Source: Plantago ovata
Taxonomy: Eukaryota; Streptophyta; Magnoliopsida; Lamiales; Plantaginaceae
DNA: 64,000 bases
Assembly: GCA_028274465.1 (NCBI GenBank)
Contig: CM051456.1
Coordinates: forward strand, 9,177,545 to 9,241,544
Reading direction: 5' to 3'
The notes below the pieces were generated by a model. It did no database searches. It saw nothing but the letters and a program-made list of their open reading frames with translations, and was not told the origin of the DNA. Both the position numbers and the translations under genes were made by a program. Positions 36,736 to 46,855 of this stretch are shown piece after piece (position 1 is the first letter of the stretch; each line of letters begins with the position of its first letter).

Positions 36736-38110
36736 GATTGCTCAACGATCATTCATCAGTATCCATCCATCCCTCCAAACAGCAATATCAAGGCCATTAC
36801 GCAACTTCCATCGCACTCCCCGCTTAGCCTAAAAAATGTCAGAAGAAGAAAAATACTTAGCCTTAAGCACACGAATCAATAAAGCGTTAGGAATAATTCG
36901 CCAACCTTCTTGCCGAGCATTGCCAAATTAAAATACCGGAGATCACGAAATCCCATCCCACCATCTCGCTTAGAATCACATAATGGATGCCAATTAATCT
37001 AATGTATCATACGCGCATCCCCTTCACCCCACCAAAACTTTGCAATAATAGAATCGATTTCAAGAAGAGGGGTATCAGGAAATTTAAAGCAACTCATAAC
37101 ATAATTAGGAATAGCCTGCAAAACAGATTTAATTAAAACCTCTTTTCCAGCCTTAGACAAACACTTAGGCTCATAACCCTGAACTTTACTCAAAACCCGC
37201 TCACGAAGCCAGCTAAAGATCTCTTTCTTAGACCTTCCCATAACTGCCAGAAGACCAAAATACTTCTCATGCTTATCAATGACCCGAATTGGAAGACATG
37301 CTCTTATTTTCGCTACTCTGGCCTCATTAGTATTTCGACTAAACACATCTGTCGATTTCTCCAAATTGATCTCCTGACCTGAAGCTAAATTATATACTTA
37401 TACAGAATGTCACTAATCTCCAAAGCTGCTTTAGAGGTTGCTTGACAAAAAAATAAAACTATCATCAGCAAAAAGAAGATGGGAAATGCGTGGATCGGAG
37501 CACCTGGAGCAACAACCACTCCCTGTAAAGAAAAACGACTTTCTGCATCACGAAGTAAATCACAAAAACATATAAGGAGAAAGAGGGTCCCTTGTCGAAT
37601 ACCTCTTTCCGTCACAAAAGAATCCAGCTGAACTCCATTAAACAATAAAGCATAAGAGGTTGTACGCACACTCATCATCACAATTAATAAGCTCAATAAA
37701 CGACTCAGCAAAATCCAAAGCCACCAAAACCTGCTGTAAAAAAGCCCACTCAACCCTATTGAGCTTTACTCATGTCCAGCTTAAGGGCCATCAATATATC
37801 TTCACCCTTGGTTTTCCTTTTCAAATAGTGATTCACTTCATAGGCAACAAGGACATTGTCTGTAATTAGACGGCCATGAACAAAAGCCGATTGGGTTTAT
37901 GAAATTATAGTGGGCATATGAACTTTTAATCTATTAGTAATGGCCTTAGAAGCTATCTTGAACATAACATTACTTAGACTAATAGGCCGAATCTGATTCA
38001 TTCTATCATGATTCCTGCTCTTAGGGATCAAAACAACACGGATAAAGTTCAACTTAGGATCCAAAATTCTACTATCATTCAAGAAAGATAAAGCCCGGAG
38101 ATTTAAAAGA
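36736..38110 (-). mobile_element. Degenerate LINE (L1-type) reverse transcriptase remnant
   Basis: Minus-strand segments in order match plant L1-type ORF2: FIRVVLIPKSRNHDRMNQIR then PISLSNVMFKIASKAITNRL; a middle region with GIRQGTL; the RT active-site box LLFADDSFIF near 37460; EKSTDVFSRNTNEARVAKIR; LSKAGKEVLIKSVLQAIPNY; FWWGEGDARMIHW; and near 36950 GGMGFRDLRYFNLAMLGKK. Several frame changes and stops separate the segments, and the 5' endonuclease and 3' zinc-binding regions are missing, so it is dead. An A-rich tract lies just outside its 5' end near 38140. Confidence 0.85.
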
Positions 38111-38178
38111 ATACATATCAGAAATTATCTACAACAATAAAAAAAACAAAAAAACAAAAAGCATTTTATTAAACTTAC

Positions 38179-38231
38179 TCACGCTGACCAGCTGTCACAA
38201 TCAGCTCACGCTGACAAGCTGTCACAATCAG
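38179..38231. repeat. Short tandem duplication (26-27 bp unit)
   Basis: CTCACGCTGACCAGCTGTCA...CAATCAG is followed immediately by CTCACGCTGACAAGCTGTCA...CAATCAG, two near-identical units with one base difference. No function evident. Confidence 0.8.
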
Positions 38232-38370
38232 CTATCTGATAGTACATCGATTTCCCGCCAAAAAGCTGGTTCATATCTATAATCGCATACATCTAGACTC
38301 GACTCAACCATCATTCGTACTTCTACTCCTACTTCTAGAGAGAGAGAAAAAAACCCTAGGAAAAAACGAG

Positions 38371-38989
38371 ATGGAGAAGAAAGGGCTCATTTTCCAGCCG
38401 AAAAAGGTTACAGACTTCCATTTCATCCTCAAACTGAAATGTGACTTAGATGTAACCTGGTTAAGTTTGAGCCTCAATCCCCTTATTCAAATTCAAAGTA
38501 AAATAGCTAGGCATGCCTATTGAAGTGGATATACATCACCAGGTTAAACGTTGTTTAGAAAGATTGCGAAGTTGTGGTTTTGTTCTGTTGCATATCGTTA
38601 GCCAGCATAAATAGAAATTCCTGATACTTTTCACGTTTTCTGCTTAAGATATTCGTATTATTTGATTATGACACAATCTTTTTTTGATGTGGTAAATTTC
38701 ATAAATGGCTCAGATGGATCTGGTCAATGCAGTGAGCACGACTGAGCAGATGGATCTACCCCGCTCAACTCTTCAGGATATTGATGTATCAGGTGGTGTT
38801 GGTAGCTTCACTCTGGATAAAGTGACTCGACATCTCAAGCATCTCAATTGGCAGGAGTGCCACAGCTCTTTACTCACTCAAGGCACCACCTATTCTCCTA
38901 CTAACAAAGTGGTGAAGCTGAGGAAGAAGGCGAAATCTACTGCTGCCTATCAACTAGATTTTCACTCTGTTACACTCTTGCACTATTAA
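38371..38989 (+). other. Possible truncated gene of unknown family
   Basis: An ATG at 38371, just after an AAACCCTAG-containing leader-like sequence, starts MEKKGLIFQPKK before a possible donor (AAAAAG|GTTACA). Downstream, 38705-38989 is open and gene-like in composition (SFTLDKVTRHLKHLNWQEC, then SPTNKVVKLRKKAKS). The splice between the two parts is not determined. The sequence runs directly into a DUF295 fragment on the other strand, so if real it is probably a truncated or captured fragment. I do not recognise the family. Confidence 0.3.
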
Positions 38990-39019
38990 GTATAACTACA
39001 ATGTCAAACCATTCTGAAT

Positions 39020-39160
39020 TCACGGGTTGAAATGTCATCATCATCTGATTTAGATAAAACTGGATCACCATTAACTGAGTAAGCTTCTTGTTGCCAGTGA
39101 TGAAGATTGTTGGAATTCCAAACATAACTAGGCTTCTCCTTATGAATGAAATGTTGGATA
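39020..39160 (-). pseudogene. DUF295 exon 2 fragment
   Basis: Closely matches about 44868-45010 of the intact DUF295 gene in the same orientation (minus-strand YVWNSNNLHHWQQEAYSVNG and neighbouring residues), with a small internal deletion and a frame change. It is an isolated piece, with no adjoining DUF295 sequence on either side. Confidence 0.85.
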
Positions 39161-39779
39161 TTTTGTTTAAAAAATATGATGGTGAATATTTTGTCTTTGA
39201 CACTCGAAATCACATTCTGTTCATTCATTTTTATTTTACTTATTCTTGGTCATATTTAGTAAATTATTGTTGTAAAAAATCTGCTCCAACAACCGAGAAT
39301 TTAGCCACTTATTGATGGAGAATAGTAATGGAGGTTGTTGAATTAAATAGAGCTAATTTTTTCCAGCTCTTTATTTATAAGGAAACTTGTATTTTCATAT
39401 TAGAGGGGAGACTGACCCCAACGTTTTTAGCTTATAAGCCTTATTACAAAAATAAAAAGCTCCAAAAACACTTAGTTTTGCAGAATGTTTCCCTCTCATG
39501 AGACAATAATCCTTGTTCATGATCCCCATCACCGTGTTGAGTGAATGCAGGATCATGAACTGGTCAGTATTCTTGAATGGCACTAGAAATTTGGTCCTCC
39601 TCAGGTTGCACGTCTGATTCGACTAGAGCATCCATTCTGGCTCGATACCTGTCCCTCGGATAAGTACAATACAAAAGCGAATTGAACACATAGCAAATTA
39701 CTGTTGGGATACCTACACCTGTATAAAGTGTTTTACCAAGTGCTGCTGCATTTTCTCAAGTAAAACAGTAATGTTCTCA

Positions 39780-41087
39780 CCACTTCAGTCTGGGTATCCT
39801 TGGGCAACCCGCAATATATGTGCATCACTCTTATCAGGACATAAGCACTGAAATCATGACTTCATGAGCGCATCAAACAGCACACGATATTGTATGAACA
39901 TTTGTCCTACCTAGGCACATTGTACTCGGGGTAGAGTTCTGCCACCTTAGCAGCAAAGTCGCCATAATGTGAAATAGCTTCAGTGCAGATGTGCCTTCCA
40001 GATGCAGACGAATTCTCGTATACAAGAATGTGTGCTAGAGCCACATCTTTGACATGAACAGATCCGATATAGTAATCTTCATAGGTCTCTGTGGAGCCTG
40101 CATATTTAGAGACACTTGGTTCAGTAATAATCTTTGATACTGTGCTGACATTCTCGTATGTAAAGGAAGCACCATGGACCATCGGAGTGATAACTGGACC
40201 CAACACCATTCCAGGATTCACCACCACCATATCCGGGCTTTTTTCCTCCGCAATTTCCAAGTGGCTTTTTCAGCCAATGTTTTGGAAAGCGAATACCAAA
40301 CCCAACACAAAAGCAGAACAGAAGTACATATAGTAACAGTCTGCAAAAGAATGATACCAACTACAGTGATACTGCTTAACTACATGAATGTATTTTCAGT
40401 TTTTTATTGCTTTTCTGCATCACCAGCTAAGTTTTTAAATACCCCTTTTTGTTTGCAGTATTCTTCATCAATCCAACAATCTTCATTCCTGACTACATCA
40501 GTCGGCCAGTTCGGGCTCGGAAAAATTGTTGATACTGAAGAAGTGCCCACCACACGCCGTACACCTGCCTCTTTCGCTGCCGCCAGCACATTCAGGGTGC
40601 CTTTAATTGCTGGATCCAACAGCTCTTTCTAGAAAGACACAACAAAAGTTAGTTTCATCCCAATATCATCTGAAACTAGCTAACAAAAATGAAGAGCACA
40701 CCTGGGGATCTTGGACTTGATTGACATTGCAAGGTGAAGCCACATGGAAAACCCCGGAAGCACCTTTCACTGCAGCAGCGACTGAATTGTAGTCGAGCAA
40801 GTCCATTTGAAAGAGTTGCAGTCGAGAATGATCATTATCAACTCCTTCCAGGAAGGACTCTAAATGCTTCGTTTCGTTTTCATCCCTCTGATGATCAATT
40901 ATACAAAATTATCCTTCACAGAGTTTACAACTAAGTACTAATACAACAACAATCTGATTAAGCGTATCCCAGTGAGATAGTATTGCAGGAAGCATAAGTA
41001 GTTACCGAGGTTTCTGACAGTGGCATGGACAGTGTAGCCACGGCTGAGGAGGAGCTGAACCAGCCAAGAGCCGATGAAACCACACAG
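39780..41087 (-). pseudogene. Cinnamoyl-CoA reductase-like (NAD(P)-dependent) pseudogene
   Basis: Minus-strand exons resemble the extended SDR family of CCR-like reductases. 41006-41087: GFIGSWLVQLLLSRGYTVHA, the second half of the Rossmann start. 40702-40887: LFQMDLLDYNSVAAAVKGAS, then VFHVASPC. About 40412-40628: RVVGTSSVSTIFPSPNWPTD. About 39911-40295: WYSLSKTLAEKATW, with the catalytic YxxxK, then VVVNPGMVLGPVITP and YIGSVHVKDVALAHILV. A one-base loss after the YxxxK region shifts frame. No acceptor is visible before that exon. The N-terminal VTGxxG half of the cofactor loop is missing, because exon 1 is joined to DUF295 sequence. The region past 39909 degenerates. It cannot make an intact enzyme. 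Confidence 0.85.
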
Positions 41088-41123
41088 CCAGATAATTCTT
41101 CGTTGCTCAAGTAGTACTTCACG
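41087..41123 (-). pseudogene. DUF295 fragment fused to the CCR-like exon 1
   Basis: About 37 bases match 43950-43990 of the intact DUF295 gene (minus strand VKYYLSNEELSG against MKYYMSNQELLGC). The match stops exactly where the CCR-like sequence begins, so the two are joined at a breakpoint. Confidence 0.7.
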
Positions 41124-41490
41124 TGCCCATGAAAAAACATCAATTTTATTTACCTAGATGGTCAAAATTGAGCATCCTCAACAGGATCATCATGTCCTTG
41201 AAAAACCACATGCGGATTAACATTAGAATTATCAGCAGCTTTTATAAGTACTGGTTGGCATCAATAGAAGAAAGGGTTGAAGTATGGTCCTGAATGCTCC
41301 ACAAAAGGAAAGATCTATCCTTTCCTGCTAAAAAAAACTATCACTATAAACTTGGTCAAAGGGAAAGAGACGGAAATTTGAGGTTCGAAAATTAAGGGAT
41401 TCGGAAATTTGGTCACAGTTACATTTTCTTGACTACAACTTCTGAATAAATGAAGAACCAAAAACCTTTCAAAAAATACATGGTGAGAAA

Positions 41491-41640
41491 GAGATAGTAA
41501 AGAGGATGTACTCTGATGTAATCAACTCCACAACCAATCTTCTGTTCACACTCTGGATGATGTGGAAGCCACCTCGATAGGATTGTTTTCTCAGGTTCAG
41601 ATTTCAACCTATCACCAGTTTCATATCTGGGAGGAAACAT
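41491..41640 (-). pseudogene. DUF3223 (DCL-like) exon fragment, copy B
   Basis: Nearly identical to copy A at 35731-35880. The minus strand encodes YETGDRLKSEPEKTILSRWL and HPECEQKIGCGVDYIRV. It is better conserved than copy A and is not attached to a DUF295 body. It is an isolated exon-sized fragment with no partner exons found. Confidence 0.65.
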
Positions 41641-41649
41641 GACAAAATA

Positions 41650-43070
41650 GTCAAGAGAAACGCTAAATCTAATAACAAGGCAACAACAAGCATTACACGG
41701 TTGAAGGCCACAGGTATTATTCAAGAAGCTGAACTTCACACCATCTATTCCTCGCACAGAAATACAATTACTCCACATCCAACTCTCACAAACAGAACAA
41801 TGAACCCAAGGTTTTCAGATAATTGTTCATTCTTTACTAGTAGTAAACAACAAACAATATTCATTGACATAACAAGTCAGTTTCAAATACTTACGTGCAG
41901 CAAGACTTATTACGAGATTAGAATGCCAACAACTGTTAAGAGTTTTTTTAATTACAAAATATCTATGTGGAGCAAGACTTCGGGATAAAATGATAATTCA
42001 GTCGAGATGGATATCCACCTGTGACAACAATGTACAACAATAATGGTCATCTCTCATGAACAAAAGTACTCCAACTTTAATAAGCTGAATCATATGGATA
42101 ACAGTGGCAACGAATTAGATGTCCAGATAAAATATAAGTTAGATAACTTAAGCTTGCAGCTGTATCATATTATCATTATTCACTCTTTCCATCTGTCATT
42201 TGTATCTAAGACAACCAGTTCATAATTATTTCACAACCCACACAACAAACATATGAATAGGAGCAACATCAACATAGATGAGTTATATGCTATCAAACTT
42301 ACAATATTTTCTAATTGTTTATTCATATTTTCCACCATCCGTCGAACCTCTGATATAATAATTTGTTCAGGAACCTTGTTAAGGGCAGCTTTTTTTGCGA
42401 GACATTATTTCCATGTACATAACACATAACGAAACACAATGTGTTTAAGCATATAACACTGATGCATTCTTGTTCCCTTTAAGAGTATTTCTAACTTCTA
42501 AGCAACCAGTTTCTCACTAATTCCCAGAGCGTCAAGTTATTAACTCATTACAAAGATAAATTCATCTATTCAAATCTTAAACCCACAAAACAGAATCCCC
42601 AAACTAATAAACCTAGAAATTAAGCTTCTGCCTAAAAACAATTAACTTTAGGCAACTAATCTAATAATAACTACTAATATAAAATTAATATTTTATTAAT
42701 TTGTTTATTAAACCAGCATCAAACTTTTATCATTACAAATTTTTATTGACATCACAAGTCAACTTCAAATTATAGATGCCTTGGCATTTAACATCATGAG
42801 CTTCAAATTCAATAGAATTGTTGAATAATGTAAAGGGATCGTGTTGATGAAAAATATACAAGTCAACATAAAAATTTTATCAAGAACAATGTGACTGTCA
42901 AGGAATGATATTCAAAAGTAAGAATATTTATTTTTCAAGGAAGATTGTAAAATTATGTGAAAAACAAGAATTAAATTAACTGATTCTTTTATAATAAGTA
43001 ACTGCTAAATTAAGAGAAAAAAGTAATACACCTACTATTACTTCAACAGCAAATTTGAGGCCATTCCTTG
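41650..43070. other. Spacer downstream of the DUF295 gene
   Basis: No gene recognised. AT-rich; the part next to 43075 is likely the 3' UTR of the DUF295 gene. Confidence 0.45.
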
Positions 43071-43074
43071 ACTC

Positions 43075-45965
43075 CTAATCCTTATGCTCCAGTTCACAGC
43101 CTTCTTTCCATGGTCTATAGTTATACCCTCGGGTAACTTTCGGTTGAAGCCAAGTACCAGCAAACGATTCATTCCTGTTATAGATCTCGGTAGTAGATGC
43201 TATATAATTGCCGCTGCCATTACAATATCTGAACTCCCGAGTGTCCCACTTATAAGAGAGATGACGATTGTCAACAAACAATGGGAAGTTGATCGTATTT
43301 TGCTGCTGTGATCTCTTGCTCACAGGGAGAGCAAGCGATGATGTGTGACTAATGAAAAACGAAAAATTTCCAATACTCTTCATTCTCTTCCATCTTGATG
43401 TGGGATATGGCAACCCCGGCTTCACAACATCCAACAAGTACAAACGGATGCAGTTCCCTAGTGGTGGGAAGATAACCAAGCACAGATACTTGTCTTCACA
43501 AGAAACCAAATATCCCCGGTCTCTATAGCCACAGTTAAACCTTTGTGATTCATTAGCAGTTACTACTACATGATACTTGAACACATCCGCCTCCCACCAA
43601 AATACAGCCATGTCACCAGATACAGCCAAATAATAAAACCTATTATCATGAAACACAAGATTCGACCCTGAGGCTACAAACAAAACATTTAGTTCGACTT
43701 CGACAATGCTCCACTTCTCATCCACGGACCTTAAATACATTACAACCAAATGGTCAATAAAGTTTTCTGTGGAAATGATGACCCAGTCCGAGGATGCTGG
43801 CGAAGAGGACATTGACATGCCATCGGGATGAAAATATTCTTCTGGTATATCAGGAAGGCTGATCTTGGTTCTCCTAAATGGTTCGAAGAAAAATACCTTA
43901 CGCGTACCTTTAGTAACAAGAAGCCACCCATCCTTAGAGTAACGAATTTTACAGCCTAATAATTCTTGGTTGCTCATGTAGTACTTCATGTTGCAAGTGG
44001 GATCAATAACAGAAGAACTTAGTTTCGTCTCTTGAAATAACATGAGCCATGGAGACTGGGCACTAGCATCAGGTATCCAACGAATTGGACGAGCTATTTC
44101 ACTCCACTTTTTGCATACTAGGCGAAAATTTGCATAGTCCATGGGACTTTTAATGGATTCTGCTATATAGCTCTGTAGTTCACGGGGAAGATTATTATAA
44201 GAGTTTATGAGACCATGACTTTCATCTGAACACAACGGTGCAATTTCATTGGCAGTAATTTTGTCAGGTTCCTCAGAAGTGGCTGTTTCACGCAGGTTGT
44301 CTTTAACAAAACTACAAGAGAAAATAAGTTCATTAGTCGTAATTCATCAAAAAAAAAGAATGTAGGGAATTATGAAACTATGAATAAACTGTGAAAAGAT
44401 TCACAGCCAAGTTTGACTTGGATATACCTCCACCATGGCATCCAATTTTTTCTCGCGCTCGGATAACAAACAGGAAATCCTGTATTATGCTTATTTTCAA
44501 GGATGGTCCGGGTTTGATCTGCAAGTGAGTGCACATGAAACGTTTTATGATCTTTAATATCCACAAGGACTATGCAGTTCCCCTCAAGAAGTCCAGGCTT
44601 GAACATGAAGCTTGAAAGCCCAACCGATTCCTCACCATAGAAAACAATCACTAATCCATCCAGGTTGGTGCTGACACAACTTCTCTGGGTAATATCTATC
44701 TCCCACACCTCCCAAGCATTCTGTGGTTTCCTTTCCAGCAGAAACAATTGATCACTAGACTTGAAAATTAGTTGTCGCCAGACATACAAAACAGATGTAT
44801 TGGGTAACTGCAGCCGCAGGTTTGGACCACAAAGCAACCCATGTGATGTTATGCCAAACAAGCGGCGTGTAATGTCATCACCATCTGATTCAGATAAAAC
44901 TGCGTTCACATAGAACTCATCACCATTAGCTGAGTAAGCTTCTTGTTGCCAGTGATGAAGATTGTTGGAATTCCAAACGTAACTAGGCTTCCACCTATGA
45001 ATGAAACAGATCTTATAGCGGCAAATTGGGAGCTTTTTGTCATCCTCAACTATACTGCAACTCACAAGCAAGCACTTGAGGAATCTTGAAAGTGGGTGCT
45101 TGAGACGTGGAAGATTTACCTAGAATGTGTTATAGTACAATATCAGTATACAAGATAGGAGGGGTCAGAGAAAAACTAAATCAAACATGTGTGGAGTTAA
45201 AGTATTGGAAACAAAAATTGTTTTTTCTGAATATCCATCCATTACAAGAAGATTAAATTAAGAACCATGTAGCTGTTTGTTTCCAAATCAAAATATATCC
45301 ATCGAGACTAGAGAGACTTAGACTTGTATGATACTAGTACTAGTTAATTAACAGTGAGTAGATTGATGATAATACTAATTGATAATCATTAAGGAAAAGA
45401 AGGAGTATATTGTTGGGTTAGTAAAAAAGACATGTTTTTTTGCAAATTGTTAAAGAGTAAGCAAACCAATCAATCAATCAATCTGTTATCTGTAGATACA
45501 TAAATAAAGAGGTTGTTGCAGAATGAATTATTATGATCTAGTGCTGCTAATGTTGAAATTGGGTTGGTAAAAAGGAAAAAAGATTTTGCAACTTAAACAA
45601 CTGCTATAGTGCTACCAATAGAGAGTATCTAACAGAAGCAATACAATACTATTAATTAGCACATGATAGGATAGGATAGCTTAACCAAAATTAAGGAGCC
45701 ATAAATAAAGAAGAGGTAGGGTGATGATTACCATAAATTGCAAAGGGTTATTGAAGAGGAACAAGAATTCTCCTCCTTCACGATTAGAATCAACGAAGAC
45801 CATCCAATGACCATCTTTAGTGGAAGCTAACCTGTGGCGGCCAGGCACATTGAGATATAATTTGGAGACGGCTATTCCATTACGTACAGGTGCTCTTTTC
45901 AACTGCTGCTGCATAATTGAATTATTATTACGAGGAGTATTGTTCATCCTCTCTTCTTTTGTCAT
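43075..45965 (-). CDS. DUF295 - F-box - DUF295 protein
   Basis: Three minus-strand exons, 45732-45965, 44428-45119 and 43075-44311, join in phases 0 and 2 to 720 residues. The first 300 or so form a DUF295 (KIB-type beta-propeller) region (GRHRLASTKDGHWMVFVDSN; YVWRQLIFKSSDQLFLLERK; VFYGEESVGLSSFMF). An F-box-like segment follows at about 346-385 (NNLPRELQSYIAESIKSP, FRLVCKKWSEIARP). A second DUF295 region covers about 415-690. F-box/DUF295 proteins usually have one F-box and one propeller and are thought to serve as SCF substrate receptors. Exon 3 has no ATG before its F-box, so the second half needs the upstream exons, which supports one fused gene. A mistaken join of two neighbours remains possible. 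Fragments of it are scattered at 34.8-41.1 kb. Confidence 0.7.
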
Positions 45966-46059
45966 TCTTCCTCCTCCCTTTCAATTCCAATTCAATTCAA
46001 CTCACTCTGAATTTGCACCGCTTCTCTACCATTCACGCCGTCTACCTTCTAAATTCTAA

Positions 46060-46855
46060 TACTCCTCGTCTCTTCTCTTTCTCTTAAAAAGATTTCCTTT
46101 TATACAACAAAACTACTTCCCCGCCGAATTCAAATACTACAATGGATTCCGAATTGCTTACGGCCGGAATTACTCGTATCGTCTTATTGTTTGGGCTTTT
46201 TAAATAAATCTATTCCAAACTAAAAAAAATTAATAGTTTGGAGCTTAATATACTATTTATATAGTTTATTACTAGCTTTGTAATGCTACTTGTGAAATTG
46301 TAATGGTTCGATTATTAAAAAAAATTGAGGTATAATATTTATTTATTAGTAGTCATTTTAGATGAGTAACCCAAAAAAGCCTCAACTTCAGACAATTTTT
46401 TTACTTAATTTGGTACTTTAAACCAAAAAAAAAACCTCTATAAAAAAAGTGCTCTAAAAAGATTTATTTTATAAAAATTGCTTACCGGAATTCAATAGGG
46501 ATTAATTCTAATTACAACTAAGAGTGGGAATTTATAATAATAATTTTTAAAGGTTAATTTTCATAACAATAAAATAAATGAGATACTCCAATTAGGAATT
46601 GAGATCAATAATCCCTCAAAAAATTTAATCTTACATGATGAATATGAGTTTTCTTTAGAAGAATAACAACGTTACTAAAAGTCAAGAGGAAGAAGGATTA
46701 TCACATAATACTGTAAACAAAACTGCAGCCAAATCTAGTCGACAAGTATGCCAAGAAATAACTATAGATCCGATTCGAAAATAAATGTATACTGTACACA
46801 TGTTCGCTTTCATGACTTGAGCTTAGCTTTGAAATTATGACTAACAATACCATGA
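46060..46855. other. Spacer between the DUF295 and SAPS genes
   Basis: Contains the DUF295 promoter and leader side, a truncated SINE tail, and the SAPS 3' UTR. No further gene seen. Confidence 0.45.
46258..46326 (+). mobile_element. 5'-truncated SINE tail
   Basis: TATAGTTTATTACTAGCTTT, then TGTGAAATTGTAATGGTTCG and ATTATTAAAAAAAA. This nearly matches the 3' part of the complete SINE at 8151-8300. The tRNA-like head is absent, as in 5'-truncated retroposition. Confidence 0.75.
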
